From: Alistipes sp.
GTDB taxonomy: Bacteria > Bacteroidota > Bacteroidia > Bacteroidales > Rikenellaceae
Assembly (NCBI GenBank): GCA_017391185.1
Contig: JAFOZN010000011.1
Coordinates: forward strand, 1-15,892
Direction: 5' to 3'
DNA: 15,892 nt
This document shows positions 6,437-15,471 of the stretch, piece by piece. Positions within the stretch are counted from its first letter, which is position 1, and every line of letters starts with the position of its first letter. The notes under the pieces are model-generated. The model saw only the letters and a program-made list of their open reading frames with translations. It was not told where the DNA came from and did no database searches. The translations under genes were made by a program, and so were the position numbers.

Positions 6437-6904
6437 ATGAAAGTTGCAGTTATTATGGGTTCTACAAGCGACTGGGGCATCATGTCAGCCGCTTGCGAGA
6501 CATTAGAGGAGTTGGGTATCGAGTACGAGAAGAAGGTTATCAGCGCACACCGTACGCCTCATCTCATGGTTGAGTATGCTGAGTCGGCCAAGGAGCGTGG
6601 TATCGGTGCAATTATCGCTGGTGCAGGTGGTGCAGCTCACGTAGCAGGTGTGACAGCCGCTCTTACCACAGTACCAGTAATCGGAGTACCTATCAAGACT
6701 TCGGCTTTGGGAGGTTTGGATTCATTGCTCTCTATCGTACAGATGCCAGGAGGAATCCCAGTCTCTACAACAGCTATCAACGGAGCTAAAAATGCTGCTC
6801 TTATCGCAGCTTCTATCTTCGCTCTTACAGACAAAGAGCTGGAGGCTCGCCTTGTAGAGTTCCGCAAGAAGCAGACAGAGACAGTTTTGGCTGCAGAACT
6901 ATAA
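6437..6904 (+). CDS. purE: 5-(carboxyamino)imidazole ribonucleotide mutase (PurE)
   Basis: Forms CAIR, step 6 of IMP synthesis, in the cytoplasm. The 155-residue length and motifs are those of bacterial PurE: MGSTSD at 7-12 (nucleotide phosphate binding), SAHRTP at 36-41 with the conserved His38, [10 protein letters not shown] at 62-71, and [14 protein letters not shown] at 93-106. Class I PurE works on N5-CAIR made by PurK; class II uses AIR and CO2 directly. No purK is in the window, and I did not settle the class from sequence alone. It is first in the operon, 23 nt before purL. The start is the first ATG after the leader hairpin, with an AT-rich region and no Shine-Dalgarno sequence. Confidence 0.97.
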   Translation: MKVAVIMGSTSDWGIMSAACETLEELGIEYEKKVISAHRTPHLMVEYAESAKERGIGAIIAGAGGAAHVAGVTAALTTVPVIGVPIKTSALGGLDSLLSIVQMPGGIPVSTTAINGAKNAALIAASIFALTDKELEARLVEFRKKQTETVLAAEL

Positions 6905-6927
6905 TCAACACTAAGAACCGAAATAAA

Positions 6928-9900
6928 ATGAAGAATTACCGCATATTTGTAGAGAAATATCCTCGTTTCCAAGTCGAGGCCGAGACTCTTCGTAAGGAGC
7001 TAAACAACAACCTCGGTCTAAAGTTGGAGACTTTGCGCCTTCTGAATGTATATGATCTCTTTGGATTCTCTGAGGAGCTTTTGGAGAAGAGCCGTTACGC
7101 CGTATTTGGCGAGATCGTGACAGATTGCGTAAGCGATGAGTGTAACTTAGAGGGTAAAAAGTATTTGGCAGTAGAGTATCTCCCAGGACAGTTTGACCAG
7201 AGAGCAAGTTCTGCTGTAGATTGCGTACGTTTGATCGAGCCTACGGCAAATGTACACATCAAGAGCTCGAAGCTTATGATCTTCGATGACAATATCTCGA
7301 CTGAGGATATGGAGGCTATCGAGCGTTATTATATCAACGCCGTAGAGTCTCGCCGCAAGGATCTGAGCATCTTGAGCGATATGGAGGATGCAGAGGTTAA
7401 GCCTGTAGCTATTCTCCATGGCTTGACAGCATTGAAGGATGAGGAGTTGGCAGATTACTGCAAGCAGTATGGCTTGGCGATGAATGCCGATGACTTGAAG
7501 GAGGTTATCAAATACTACTCCAAGGAGGGACGTGACCCTTCGGAGACTGAGCTTAGAATCCTCGACACATATTGGAGTGACCACTGCCGCCACACCACAT
7601 TTACTACCGAGATTACAGAGATCACAATCGATGAGTCATTCCTTAAAGAAGAGTTGCTTGGTTCGATTGACTCTTTGAAGAAGATCCGCGAGGAGCTTGG
7701 TCGCTCAGAGAAGAGCCTTTGCTTGATGGAGCTTGCCACAATCGGTGGTCGCTACCTCAAGAAGACTGGTGTGTTGGATAATATGGAGCAGAGCGAGGAG
7801 AACAACGCTTGCTCGATCTTTGTCAACGTAGATGTTGATGGAGTGATGGAGAAGTGGCTCTTGCAGTTCAAGAACGAGACTCACAACCACCCAACTGAGA
7901 TCGAGCCTTTCGGTGGTGCTTCGACATGTTTGGGAGGTGCTATCCGTGACCCATTATCAGGCCGTAGCTACGTATATCAGGCAATGCGTGTGACAGGTGC
8001 TGGCGATATCTATAAGAGCGTAGCCGAGACTATGAAGGGTAAATTACCTCAGCGTATCATCTCTACCAAGGCTGCTTCAGGCTATTCAAGCTACGGTAAC
8101 CAGATTGGTTTGGCTACTACCCACGTGCGCGAGATATACCACCCAGACTACGTTGCCAAGCGTTTGGAGGTAGGTGCTGTGGTAGGTGCTGTGAAGGCTG
8201 AGAATGTACGCCGCGAGTCACCTGCAGCTGGTGATGTTATCTTGATGCTCGGTGGTCGTACAGGCCGTGATGGTATCGGTGGTGCGACAGGTTCATCTAA
8301 GGAGCATAATGTAAAGTCTATCGAGGAGTGTAGCTCTGAGGTACAGAAGGGTAATGCACCTGAGGAGCGCAAGTTGGAGCGTTTGTTCCGCCGCGCAGAG
8401 GTTACCAAGCTCATCAAGAAGTCTAACGACTTTGGTGCAGGTGGTGTCAGCGTAGCTATCGGCGAGTTGGCTCCAGGTTTGGATATCTATTTGGATCGTG
8501 TTCCTACCAAGTATAGCGGTCTGAACTCTACGGAGCTTGCCATCAGCGAGTCTCAGGAGCGTATGGCTGTAGTAATCGAAGAGAAAGATAAGGAGAAGTT
8601 CATCGAGTATTGCCACTCGGAGAGCATCGAGGTAACACACGTTGCCAACGTAACAGATACTAATCGTCTGAAGATGTTCTACAACGGCGAGATGATCGTT
8701 AACCTCTCACGTGAGTTCATCGACTCGGCAGGCGCTAAGCACTACACTAAGATCAACATCGCAGGCGTAGAGGAGAAGAATCCTTTCGAGCGCGAGGTAG
8801 AGGGTGCCACTCTCCGCGAGAAGATCGAGGCTAATTTGCAAGATGACAACGTAGTATCACAGCGTGGTATGATCGAGATGTTCGACTCTACTATCGGAGC
8901 TTCGACAGTCTTGATGCCATTCGGTGGTAAGACTCAGAATACAGAGACTCAGGTTTCAGTACAGAAACTACCTGTGGGCAACGGTTATACCAATACTGCC
9001 AGCATCATGGCATTTGGTTACAACCCATATATCACATCATGGAGCCCATATCACGGTGCAGCATACGCTGTAGTGGAGGCTGCCGCTAAGGTTGTTGCCG
9101 CAGGTGCAAGATATGACAAGATGCGTTACTCATACCAAGAGTATTTCGAGCGCATGAATTCGGAGACCTCTTGGGGCAAGCCACTCTCGGCTTTGCTCGG
9201 CGCATTGAAGATGCAGGTTGAGTTGGGCTTGCCATCTATCGGTGGTAAGGACTCTATGAGTGGTACATTCCAGGATATCAACGTACCACCAATGCTCATG
9301 GCATTTGGTATTACTACCGTTGATGCTCGTACAGTAATCAGCCCAGAGTTTAAGAAGGCTGGCAACAATATCTATCTCATCAAGCATACGCCACTTGCTA
9401 ACTACATGCCAAATACTGAGCAGATCAAGACACTCTTCCCATACGTAAGCTCACTCATCGAGCAGGGTAAGGTTGTCTCTGCATATACAGTAGGTTTCGG
9501 TGGTGTTGCAGAGGCTGTAGCAAAGATGTCGTTTGGTAACTGCATCGGCGCAGAGATCAATATGTGCGAGAAGGAGCTCTTCAACTACGCTTATGGTTCA
9601 TTCGTAGTAGAGACTCCAGAGACTTTGGACTTCCCAACAGCGGAGCTTATCGGTAAGACAACAGACAATGGTGAGGTAGTATTCAATGGTGAGAAATTCA
9701 CTATCGACTCTTTGCAGAAGATCAACTCTCATAAGTTCTGCCAGATCTATCCAGACCGTGGCGTAGAGGGTGGTAGCACCATCGCAAGCAACCCAGAGAA
9801 GAAAGAGATCAAGTGGCAGGGCGAGCCTGTAGATGAGGTAGTGGTTTATCTGCCTGTATTTGCGGGTACCAACTGCGACTACGACACAGGTAAGGCATTC

Positions 9901-10635
9901 GAGCGTGCTGGTGCCAAGATTACCACAAGCGTATTCTGTGATTTGACAGCAGATGACATCTTCTCGTCTATCAACAAGATGAAGCAGATGATTGACGAGT
10001 GCCACATCTTCGTTTTGAGTGGTGGTTTCTCAGCGGGTGATGAGCCAGACGGTAGCGGTAAGTTTATCGCCAATGTCTTGAACAATAAGATTATCACAGA
10101 TGCTATCCACGCTTTGTTGGATCGTGGCGGTTTGATCTTGGGTATCTGCAACGGATTCCAGGCATTGGTTAAGTCTGGTCTTTTGCCATACGGACGTTTG
10201 GGTCAGGTTGTTAAGGAGTCACCAACTCTCTTCCGCAACGATATCAACCGTCACATTTCGCAGATCGTGACTACACGCGTAGCGACTCTGAACTCTCCAT
10301 GGCTCTCAGGTTTCGAGCTCGGTGAGCATCACTCTATCGCAGTGAGCCACGGTGAGGGTAAGTTCGTAGTGAGCGAGGAGATGGCTAAGGAGCTCTTCGA
10401 CAATGGTCAGGTAGCATTCCAGTATGTTGATCCTCAGGGTGAGGCTACGCTTTGCGCACCATACAACCCTAACGGTTCAAGCTACGGTATCGAGGGTATC
10501 ATCAGCAAGAGTGGTCAGATCTTGGGTAAGATGGGACACACAGAGCGTTATGAGGAGAACCTCTTTAAGAATATCGCAGGCAACAAGAGCCAGCAGATAT
10601 TCCAGAATGCAGTAAATTACTTCAAGTGTAAGTAA
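6928..10635 (+). CDS. purL: Phosphoribosylformylglycinamidine synthase, single-chain (PurL)
   Basis: Converts FGAR, glutamine and ATP to FGAM (step 4 of IMP synthesis). At 1,235 residues it is the long form that contains the PurS-like, synthetase and glutaminase parts in one chain. Residues 1 to about 150 form the PurS-like N-terminal domain and linker. WSDHCRH at 216-222 and NETHNHPTEIEPFGGAST at 316-333 belong to the ATP-binding synthetase half, with a second AIRS-like half up to about 940. The C-terminal class I glutaminase has GICNGFQ with nucleophile Cys1074 and the His1204-Thr-Glu1206 pair in GHTERYEENLF. E. coli has HPE at the latter place, so the Pro is replaced by Thr while the catalytic His and Glu are kept. 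Codon use is strongly biased (ATC, GAG, CGT), suggesting high expression. The stop is one base from the next start. Confidence 0.98.
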   Translation: MKNYRIFVEKYPRFQVEAETLRKELNNNLGLKLETLRLLNVYDLFGFSEELLEKSRYAVFGEIVTDCVSDECNLEGKKYLAVEYLPGQFDQRASSAVDCVRLIEPTANVHIKSSKLMIFDDNISTEDMEAIERYYINAVESRRKDLSILSDMEDAEVKPVAILHGLTALKDEELADYCKQYGLAMNADDLKEVIKYYSKEGRDPSETELRILDTYWSDHCRHTTFTTEITEITIDESFLKEELLGSIDSLKKIREELGRSEKSLCLMELATIGGRYLKKTGVLDNMEQSEENNACSIFVNVDVDGVMEKWLLQFKNETHNHPTEIEPFGGASTCLGGAIRDPLSGRSYVYQAMRVTGAGDIYKSVAETMKGKLPQRIISTKAASGYSSYGNQIGLATTHVREIYHPDYVAKRLEVGAVVGAVKAENVRRESPAAGDVILMLGGRTGRDGIGGATGSSKEHNVKSIEECSSEVQKGNAPEERKLERLFRRAEVTKLIKKSNDFGAGGVSVAIGELAPGLDIYLDRVPTKYSGLNSTELAISESQERMAVVIEEKDKEKFIEYCHSESIEVTHVANVTDTNRLKMFYNGEMIVNLSREFIDSAGAKHYTKINIAGVEEKNPFEREVEGATLREKIEANLQDDNVVSQRGMIEMFDSTIGASTVLMPFGGKTQNTETQVSVQKLPVGNGYTNTASIMAFGYNPYITSWSPYHGAAYAVVEAAAKVVAAGARYDKMRYSYQEYFERMNSETSWGKPLSALLGALKMQVELGLPSIGGKDSMSGTFQDINVPPMLMAFGITTVDARTVISPEFKKAGNNIYLIKHTPLANYMPNTEQIKTLFPYVSSLIEQGKVVSAYTVGFGGVAEAVAKMSFGNCIGAEINMCEKELFNYAYGSFVVETPETLDFPTAELIGKTTDNGEVVFNGEKFTIDSLQKINSHKFCQIYPDRGVEGGSTIASNPEKKEIKWQGEPVDEVVVYLPVFAGTNCDYDTGKAFERAGAKITTSVFCDLTADDIFSSINKMKQMIDECHIFVLSGGFSAGDEPDGSGKFIANVLNNKIITDAIHALLDRGGLILGICNGFQALVKSGLLPYGRLGQVVKESPTLFRNDINRHISQIVTTRVATLNSPWLSGFELGEHHSIAVSHGEGKFVVSEEMAKELFDNGQVAFQYVDPQGEATLCAPYNPNGSSYGIEGIISKSGQILGKMGHTERYEENLFKNIAGNKSQQIFQNAVNYFKCK

Positions 10636-10636
10636 G

Positions 10637-11602
10637 ATGACTCTTAGACGCATAATTCGTACGTTGGCTACGGTGGCACTTTTTGTCGCCGTAGCCTTCA
10701 TGTGCGGATGTAAGCGTGATACCACATTGAGAGTACTATATTGGAACTTCCAAAACGGCATGTGGGCAGATGAGCCCAACAACTACGACAATTTTGTAGC
10801 GTGGGTAAAGAGTTACGATCCCGATGTGTGTATCTGGTGTGAGGCACAGACTATATATAAGCCTATGACCAATGAGCCATGCAAAAAGGAGGATCGTTAT
10901 TTGACAGATAATTGGGGAGAGTTGGCTGCTCGCTATGGTCACAACTATTGGGCTAAGGGCGGACACAGAGACAACTATCCACAGGTAATCACATCCACTC
11001 TACCCATCCAAGTCGTAGAAGAGATTGTGGGCGAGGAGCCAGACAGCGTAGTGACTCATGGAGCAGGGCATTTTGTGGTGGAATTTAATCGCAAGAAGCT
11101 AAACATCGTTACTCTGCATACTTGGCCACAACGCCATGCTTTCCGCTGTAAGGATGTTGCACAGAGCCGAGCAGAGAATGGAGGAGATAAATATCGCCGT
11201 ATGGAGATAGAGTATATCTGTAAACATACAATTCATAAAGCCAAAGATGCTGATAAAGAGTTATGGCTTATGGCAGGTGATTTTAACTCACGTAGTCGCA
11301 AAGATAACCACTTCTATGGCTATGCTGCAGATACTTCGGCATTCCTCACCCAAGACTATATTTTGGAGCATACTCCTTATATAGATATAATAGGGGAGCG
11401 CTACAAAGGCGAGTTCCATACTACTACAGCGGGCAAGTCGCGTATAGATTATATATATTGTACTCCTACGTTGCATGATCGAATTGTAGATGCCTATGTG
11501 GTAAATGATGAATATACCCAAAATCCTAAACGTGATCAAGCAACGGGATTCCATTTCCCATCGGATCACCTACCGATTTTGGTGGATTATGATTTGAAAT
11601 AA
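10637..11602 (+). CDS. Exported endonuclease/exonuclease/phosphatase-family lipoprotein
   Basis: A 321-residue protein with an N-terminal hydrophobic signal and a lipobox-like MCGC ending at Cys25, so probably a membrane-anchored periplasmic or outer-membrane lipoprotein. The EEP (DNase I-like) fold is indicated by VLYWNFQNG at 33-41, Glu69 in CIWCEA (metal-binding Glu), GDFNSRS at 214-220, RIDYIY, and the terminal SDHLPI with Asp310 and His311. The family holds nucleases and phosphodiesterases; which substrate is used here cannot be said. It starts one base after the purL stop and ends 22 nt before purM, so it is almost certainly co-transcribed with the purine genes. Its codons (many ATA, TAT and AAA) differ from the highly biased pur genes on both sides, which suggests low translation or a later insertion into the operon. 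A role in scavenging extracellular nucleic acids is only a guess. Confidence 0.85.
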   Translation: MTLRRIIRTLATVALFVAVAFMCGCKRDTTLRVLYWNFQNGMWADEPNNYDNFVAWVKSYDPDVCIWCEAQTIYKPMTNEPCKKEDRYLTDNWGELAARYGHNYWAKGGHRDNYPQVITSTLPIQVVEEIVGEEPDSVVTHGAGHFVVEFNRKKLNIVTLHTWPQRHAFRCKDVAQSRAENGGDKYRRMEIEYICKHTIHKAKDADKELWLMAGDFNSRSRKDNHFYGYAADTSAFLTQDYILEHTPYIDIIGERYKGEFHTTTAGKSRIDYIYCTPTLHDRIVDAYVVNDEYTQNPKRDQATGFHFPSDHLPILVDYDLK

Positions 11603-11624
11603 ATTTGATAAAAACATAAATACT

Positions 11625-12653
11625 ATGGCTAAAAGTTATGAAAATGCCGGTGTAAACCTTGAGGCCGGTTATGAGGTAGTTCGTAGAATTAAATCACACG
11701 TTAAGTCAACAAACCGCCCAGGAGTGATGGGTAACATCGGCTCATTCGGTGGTATGTTTGATTTGGCTTCACTCAATTACAAGGAGCCTATCTTGGTAAG
11801 TGGTACTGACGGTGTAGGTACTAAGCTCAAGTTGGCCTTCGAGATGGACAAGCACGACACTATCGGTATCGATGCAGTAGCAATGTGTGTAAACGATGTT
11901 TTGGCACAGGGTGCTGAGCCACTATTCTTCTTGGATTATGTGGCAGTAGGTCACAACGAGCCAGCTAAGATTGAGGCTATCGTTGCAAGTGTTGCTGAGG
12001 GTTGCCGTCAGGCGGGTTGCGCCCTCATCGGTGGCGAGACTGCCGAGATGCCAGGCATGTACGGCGGTGGCGAGTATGATATCGCAGGTTTCACTTGCGG
12101 TGTTGTAGAGCGCGAGAAGCTTATCGATGGCTCAAAGGTTAAGGCAGGTGATGTATTGGTAGGTGTAGCATCTTCGGGTGTTCACTCTAACGGTTTCAGC
12201 TTGGTACGCAAGGTTGTAAGCGACAATGGCTTCGATTTGCATCAGCCACATGAGGATCTCTGCCCAGAGACTCCACTTGGCGAGGTATTGCTCACCCCAA
12301 CACGTATCTATGTAAAGCAGGTTTTGGAGGTTGTACACTCATGTGACGTACACGGTATCTGCCACGTCACTGGTGGTGGTTTCGATGAGAACATTCCACG
12401 TATCTTGCCTGAGGGCTTGGGCGTAGAGGTTACAGAGGGCTCATGGGAGATCCTTCCTGTATTTAAGTTCTTGGAGAAGCATGGCAAGATCGCTCACCGT
12501 GAGATGTTCAACATCTTCAACATGGGTGTAGGTATGGTAATCGCACTCGATCCATCTGAGGCTCAGAAGGCTATCGATATCCTCACAGCTGCAGGCGAGA
12601 AGGCATCTGTAATCGGTACTATCGTAGAGGGCGAGGGTGTAGTAATCAAGTAA
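11625..12653 (+). CDS. purM: Phosphoribosylformylglycinamidine cyclo-ligase (AIR synthetase)
   Basis: Closes FGAM to AIR using ATP, step 5 of IMP synthesis; acts as a cytoplasmic dimer in the family. The 342-residue length is usual. Motifs seen: [12 protein letters not shown] at 4-15, the glycine-rich [13 protein letters not shown] at 59-71, [19 protein letters not shown] at 81-99, GGETAEMPG at 136-144, and a late [13 protein letters not shown]. It directly follows PurL functionally and nearly so in the operon, separated only by the lipoprotein gene. Start: ATG 11625 with an A-rich upstream region. Codon bias matches purL. Confidence 0.98.
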   Translation: MAKSYENAGVNLEAGYEVVRRIKSHVKSTNRPGVMGNIGSFGGMFDLASLNYKEPILVSGTDGVGTKLKLAFEMDKHDTIGIDAVAMCVNDVLAQGAEPLFFLDYVAVGHNEPAKIEAIVASVAEGCRQAGCALIGGETAEMPGMYGGGEYDIAGFTCGVVEREKLIDGSKVKAGDVLVGVASSGVHSNGFSLVRKVVSDNGFDLHQPHEDLCPETPLGEVLLTPTRIYVKQVLEVVHSCDVHGICHVTGGGFDENIPRILPEGLGVEVTEGSWEILPVFKFLEKHGKIAHREMFNIFNMGVGMVIALDPSEAQKAIDILTAAGEKASVIGTIVEGEGVVIK

Positions 12654-12678
12654 TTAATAAAACAACTAAGAAACATAT

Positions 12679-14208
12679 ATGAGAGCTTTAGTAAGCGTTA
12701 GCGACAAGACTGGAGTTGTAGAGTTCGCTCAGCAACTTCGTAGCTTGGGCTGGGAGATTATCGCCACAGGCGGTACTATGAAACTTTTGCGCGATAATGG
12801 CGTAGAGGTTATTAACATTAGTGATGTTACAGGATTCCCTGAGATTTGTGATGGACGAGTAAAGACTCTTCACCCAAAGGTGCATGGTGGTCTTTTGGCT
12901 CGCCGCGATGATGAGAGCCATCTTCAGGCTTTGAAGGAGAACTCTATAGAGTTTATCGACATGGTTTGCGTAAACCTCTATCCTTTCCGTCAGACTATCT
13001 CGAAGCCAGATGTAACTATGGAGGATGCTATCGAGAATATCGATATCGGTGGCCCATCTATGTTGCGCTCTGCTGCGAAGAACTATAAGGATGTAACAGT
13101 AGTGTGCGATCCTGCAGACTATGCTCAGATTATCGATCAGATTAAGGCTGGTGGCAACACTACAGTAGAGACACGCCTCCAGCTCTCAGCTAAGGCATAT
13201 ACTCATACAGCAGAGTATGACTCTATGATCGCTACATATATGCGTAAGGCTGCAGGCTTGAACGAGAAGCTCTTCTTGGAGTTTGACCTCAAGCAGGGCT
13301 TGCGCTATGGTGAGAACCCTCATCAGCAGGCTAAATTCTACGCTGCTGAGAACGCTGGTTCATTCTCATTGGCAAACGCTAAGCAGCTCAACGGCAAGGA
13401 GCTTTCATACAACAACATTCAGGATGCCAACGCAGCGTTGAGCATTGTTAGAGAGTTCGATGAGCCATTCTGCGTAGGTTTGAAGCACATGAACCCTTGT
13501 GGTGCAGCAATCGGCAAGGATGTTGTTGATGCTTGGACTAAGGCATACGAGGCTGATAAGGTTAGTATCTTTGGTGGTATCGTAGCCGTTAACCGCGAGG
13601 TTACACGCGAGGCTGCTGAGTTGATGAAGCCTATCTTCTTGGAGATTATCATGGCTCCATCATTCTCTGAGGAGGCTTTGGAGGTACTCTGCACAAAGAA
13701 GAATTTTCGACTCTTGCAGGTTGATATGACTAAGGATGACTCTGTGGTAAATCAATATGTAAGTGTCAATGGCGGTCTTTTGGTGCAGGATCTCGACAAG
13801 TCTACAACAGAGGTTAAGGCTGAGATGTGCGTAACTGAGCTCAAGCCAACAGATGAGCAACTCACTGATTTGAACTTCGGTTGGAGAATCGTTAAGCATG
13901 TTAAGTCTAACGCTATCGTAGCTGTAAAGGATGGCCATACTGTAGGTGTTGGTGCTGGTCAGATGAATCGTGTCGGTTCAGCTGAGATCGCACTCAAGCA
14001 GGCTCATGCTGCAGGCTTCAAAGAGGGATTGGTATTGGCTTCAGACGGCTTCTTCCCATTTGATGACTCTGTAACAATGGCTGCAGAGTATGGCGTAATG
14101 GCTATCGTACAGCCAGGTGGTAGTGTTCGCGATGAGGACTCTATCGCTAAGGCTAACGAGAAGGGTATCACTATGTTGTTCACAGGCATGCGCCACTTCA
14201 AACACTAA
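12679..14208 (+). CDS. purH: Bifunctional AICAR transformylase / IMP cyclohydrolase
   Basis: Catalyses the last two steps to IMP. It is 509 residues long. The N-terminal MGS-like IMP cyclohydrolase domain (about 1-190) has ISDVTGFPEICDGRVKTLHP at 47-66 and HGGLLARR. The C-terminal AICAR formyltransferase has LRYGENPHQQA, the catalytic KHMNPCG at 269-275 (Lys269 and His270), SIFGGIVA, and ASDGFFPFDDSV near the end. It uses 10-formyl-THF, which fits the presence of folD two genes downstream. The start is 25 nt after purM. The stop is 3 nt before purD. Confidence 0.98.
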   Translation: MRALVSVSDKTGVVEFAQQLRSLGWEIIATGGTMKLLRDNGVEVINISDVTGFPEICDGRVKTLHPKVHGGLLARRDDESHLQALKENSIEFIDMVCVNLYPFRQTISKPDVTMEDAIENIDIGGPSMLRSAAKNYKDVTVVCDPADYAQIIDQIKAGGNTTVETRLQLSAKAYTHTAEYDSMIATYMRKAAGLNEKLFLEFDLKQGLRYGENPHQQAKFYAAENAGSFSLANAKQLNGKELSYNNIQDANAALSIVREFDEPFCVGLKHMNPCGAAIGKDVVDAWTKAYEADKVSIFGGIVAVNREVTREAAELMKPIFLEIIMAPSFSEEALEVLCTKKNFRLLQVDMTKDDSVVNQYVSVNGGLLVQDLDKSTTEVKAEMCVTELKPTDEQLTDLNFGWRIVKHVKSNAIVAVKDGHTVGVGAGQMNRVGSAEIALKQAHAAGFKEGLVLASDGFFPFDDSVTMAAEYGVMAIVQPGGSVRDEDSIAKANEKGITMLFTGMRHFKH

Positions 14209-14211
14209 ACC

Positions 14212-15459
14212 ATGAAGGTACTTGTAGTAGGTTCGGGCGGTCGTTGTCACGCTATTGTGGAGGCATTGAGCCGTTCATCACAGGTAGATAAAATTTTCTG
14301 CGCACCAGGTAATGCGGGTATCGCCGCACTTGCCGAGTGCGTAGCAATCAAAGAGACTCAGGTCGAGACTTTGCGTGACTTTGCTATAGAGAATGGGGTA
14401 GAACTCACAGTCGTAGGACCTGAGGTAGCACTTGAGGCAGGTATCGCTGATTGCTTCAAAGAGAGTAACTTAAGAATCTTTGGCCCTACCAAGAAGGCTG
14501 CTCAGATCGAGTGCAGCAAGCAGTTTGCCAAGGATCTGATGCTCAAGTATGAGGTTCCAACTGCTGCCTATAAAACATTCACTGATTTTGACGAGGCTTT
14601 GGCTTATGTCAAGGCTGGTGAGTTGCCAACTGTATTGAAGTATGACGGTTTGGCAGCTGGTAAAGGTGTTGTGATTGCCGAGAGCATGGAGCAGGCTGAA
14701 GAGGCTTTGCGCGATATGCTTTTGGATGAGAAGTTCGGTAAGGGTAAGGTAGTTATCGAGGAGTATTTGGAGGGTCCAGAGTTCTCGTTGCTTTGCTTTG
14801 TTAATGGTCACGATGTTTATCCTATGCCTGTGGCTCAGGATCACAAGCGTGCTTACAACGGAGATAAAGGCCCTAACACAGGTGGTATGGGCGCCTACAC
14901 AGAGCTTCCATTCATCACAGATGAGGATATCGACTACGCCATGAACAACATCATGCGCCGTACAGCAGACGCTATGGTCGAGGAGGATGCTTCGTTCTGC
15001 GGCGTATTGTACGGAGGTTTGATGAAGACTAAGAACGGTATTAAGGTTATCGAGTTCAACGCTCGTTTCGGAGACCCAGAGACTGAGGTAATCTTACCAC
15101 GCTTGAAGAGCGATATGTGTCAAGTATTCTGCGATGTAGCAGATGGTAAGACTCCTGTAATCGAGTGGGATGATCAGGCTACATTGGGCGTTGTATTGGC
15201 ATCTAAGGGTTATCCCGGCTCATACGAGAAGGGCTATACTATCGAGGGGATAGAAGAGATTGATGGCTCGGTATATCACATGGGTACAGCTCTCAAGGAT
15301 GGCAAGTATGTCACTGCAGGAGGTCGTGTGATGATCGTAGTTTGTAAGGCTGCCTCACTCAAAGAGGCTCAGGCTAAGGCAAATGCTGAGATCGAGAAGA
15401 TCAAGTGCGACAACCTCTTTTACCGTACAGATATCGGAGATAAGGCGTTTAAGTATTAA
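14212..15459 (+). CDS. purD: Phosphoribosylamine-glycine ligase (GAR synthetase)
   Basis: Joins 5-phosphoribosylamine and glycine with ATP (step 2), using an ATP-grasp fold. The 415-residue length is normal. Seen: N-terminal GSGGRCHAI at 7-15, LKYDGLAAGKGVVIA (ATP-grasp B domain), EEYLEGPEFSLL, AQDHKRAYNGDKGPNTGGMG, and EFNARFGDPETE (metal/ATP site). Oddity: the near-invariant GGREHA of PurD reads GGRCHA here, Glu12 replaced by Cys (codon TGT); a second Cys appears in IECSKQFAKDLM. All other landmarks are intact, so the enzyme is expected to work. Three bases after the purH stop, suggesting translational coupling. Confidence 0.97.
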   Translation: MKVLVVGSGGRCHAIVEALSRSSQVDKIFCAPGNAGIAALAECVAIKETQVETLRDFAIENGVELTVVGPEVALEAGIADCFKESNLRIFGPTKKAAQIECSKQFAKDLMLKYEVPTAAYKTFTDFDEALAYVKAGELPTVLKYDGLAAGKGVVIAESMEQAEEALRDMLLDEKFGKGKVVIEEYLEGPEFSLLCFVNGHDVYPMPVAQDHKRAYNGDKGPNTGGMGAYTELPFITDEDIDYAMNNIMRRTADAMVEEDASFCGVLYGGLMKTKNGIKVIEFNARFGDPETEVILPRLKSDMCQVFCDVADGKTPVIEWDDQATLGVVLASKGYPGSYEKGYTIEGIEEIDGSVYHMGTALKDGKYVTAGGRVMIVVCKAASLKEAQAKANAEIEKIKCDNLFYRTDIGDKAFKY

Positions 15460-15471
15460 AAGATTATAAGA

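Noticed and set aside
7095..10151. Several 60-148-residue minus-strand frames under purL
   Set aside because: All are antisense shadows of the strongly codon-biased purL; none has a recognisable domain or upstream promoter box.
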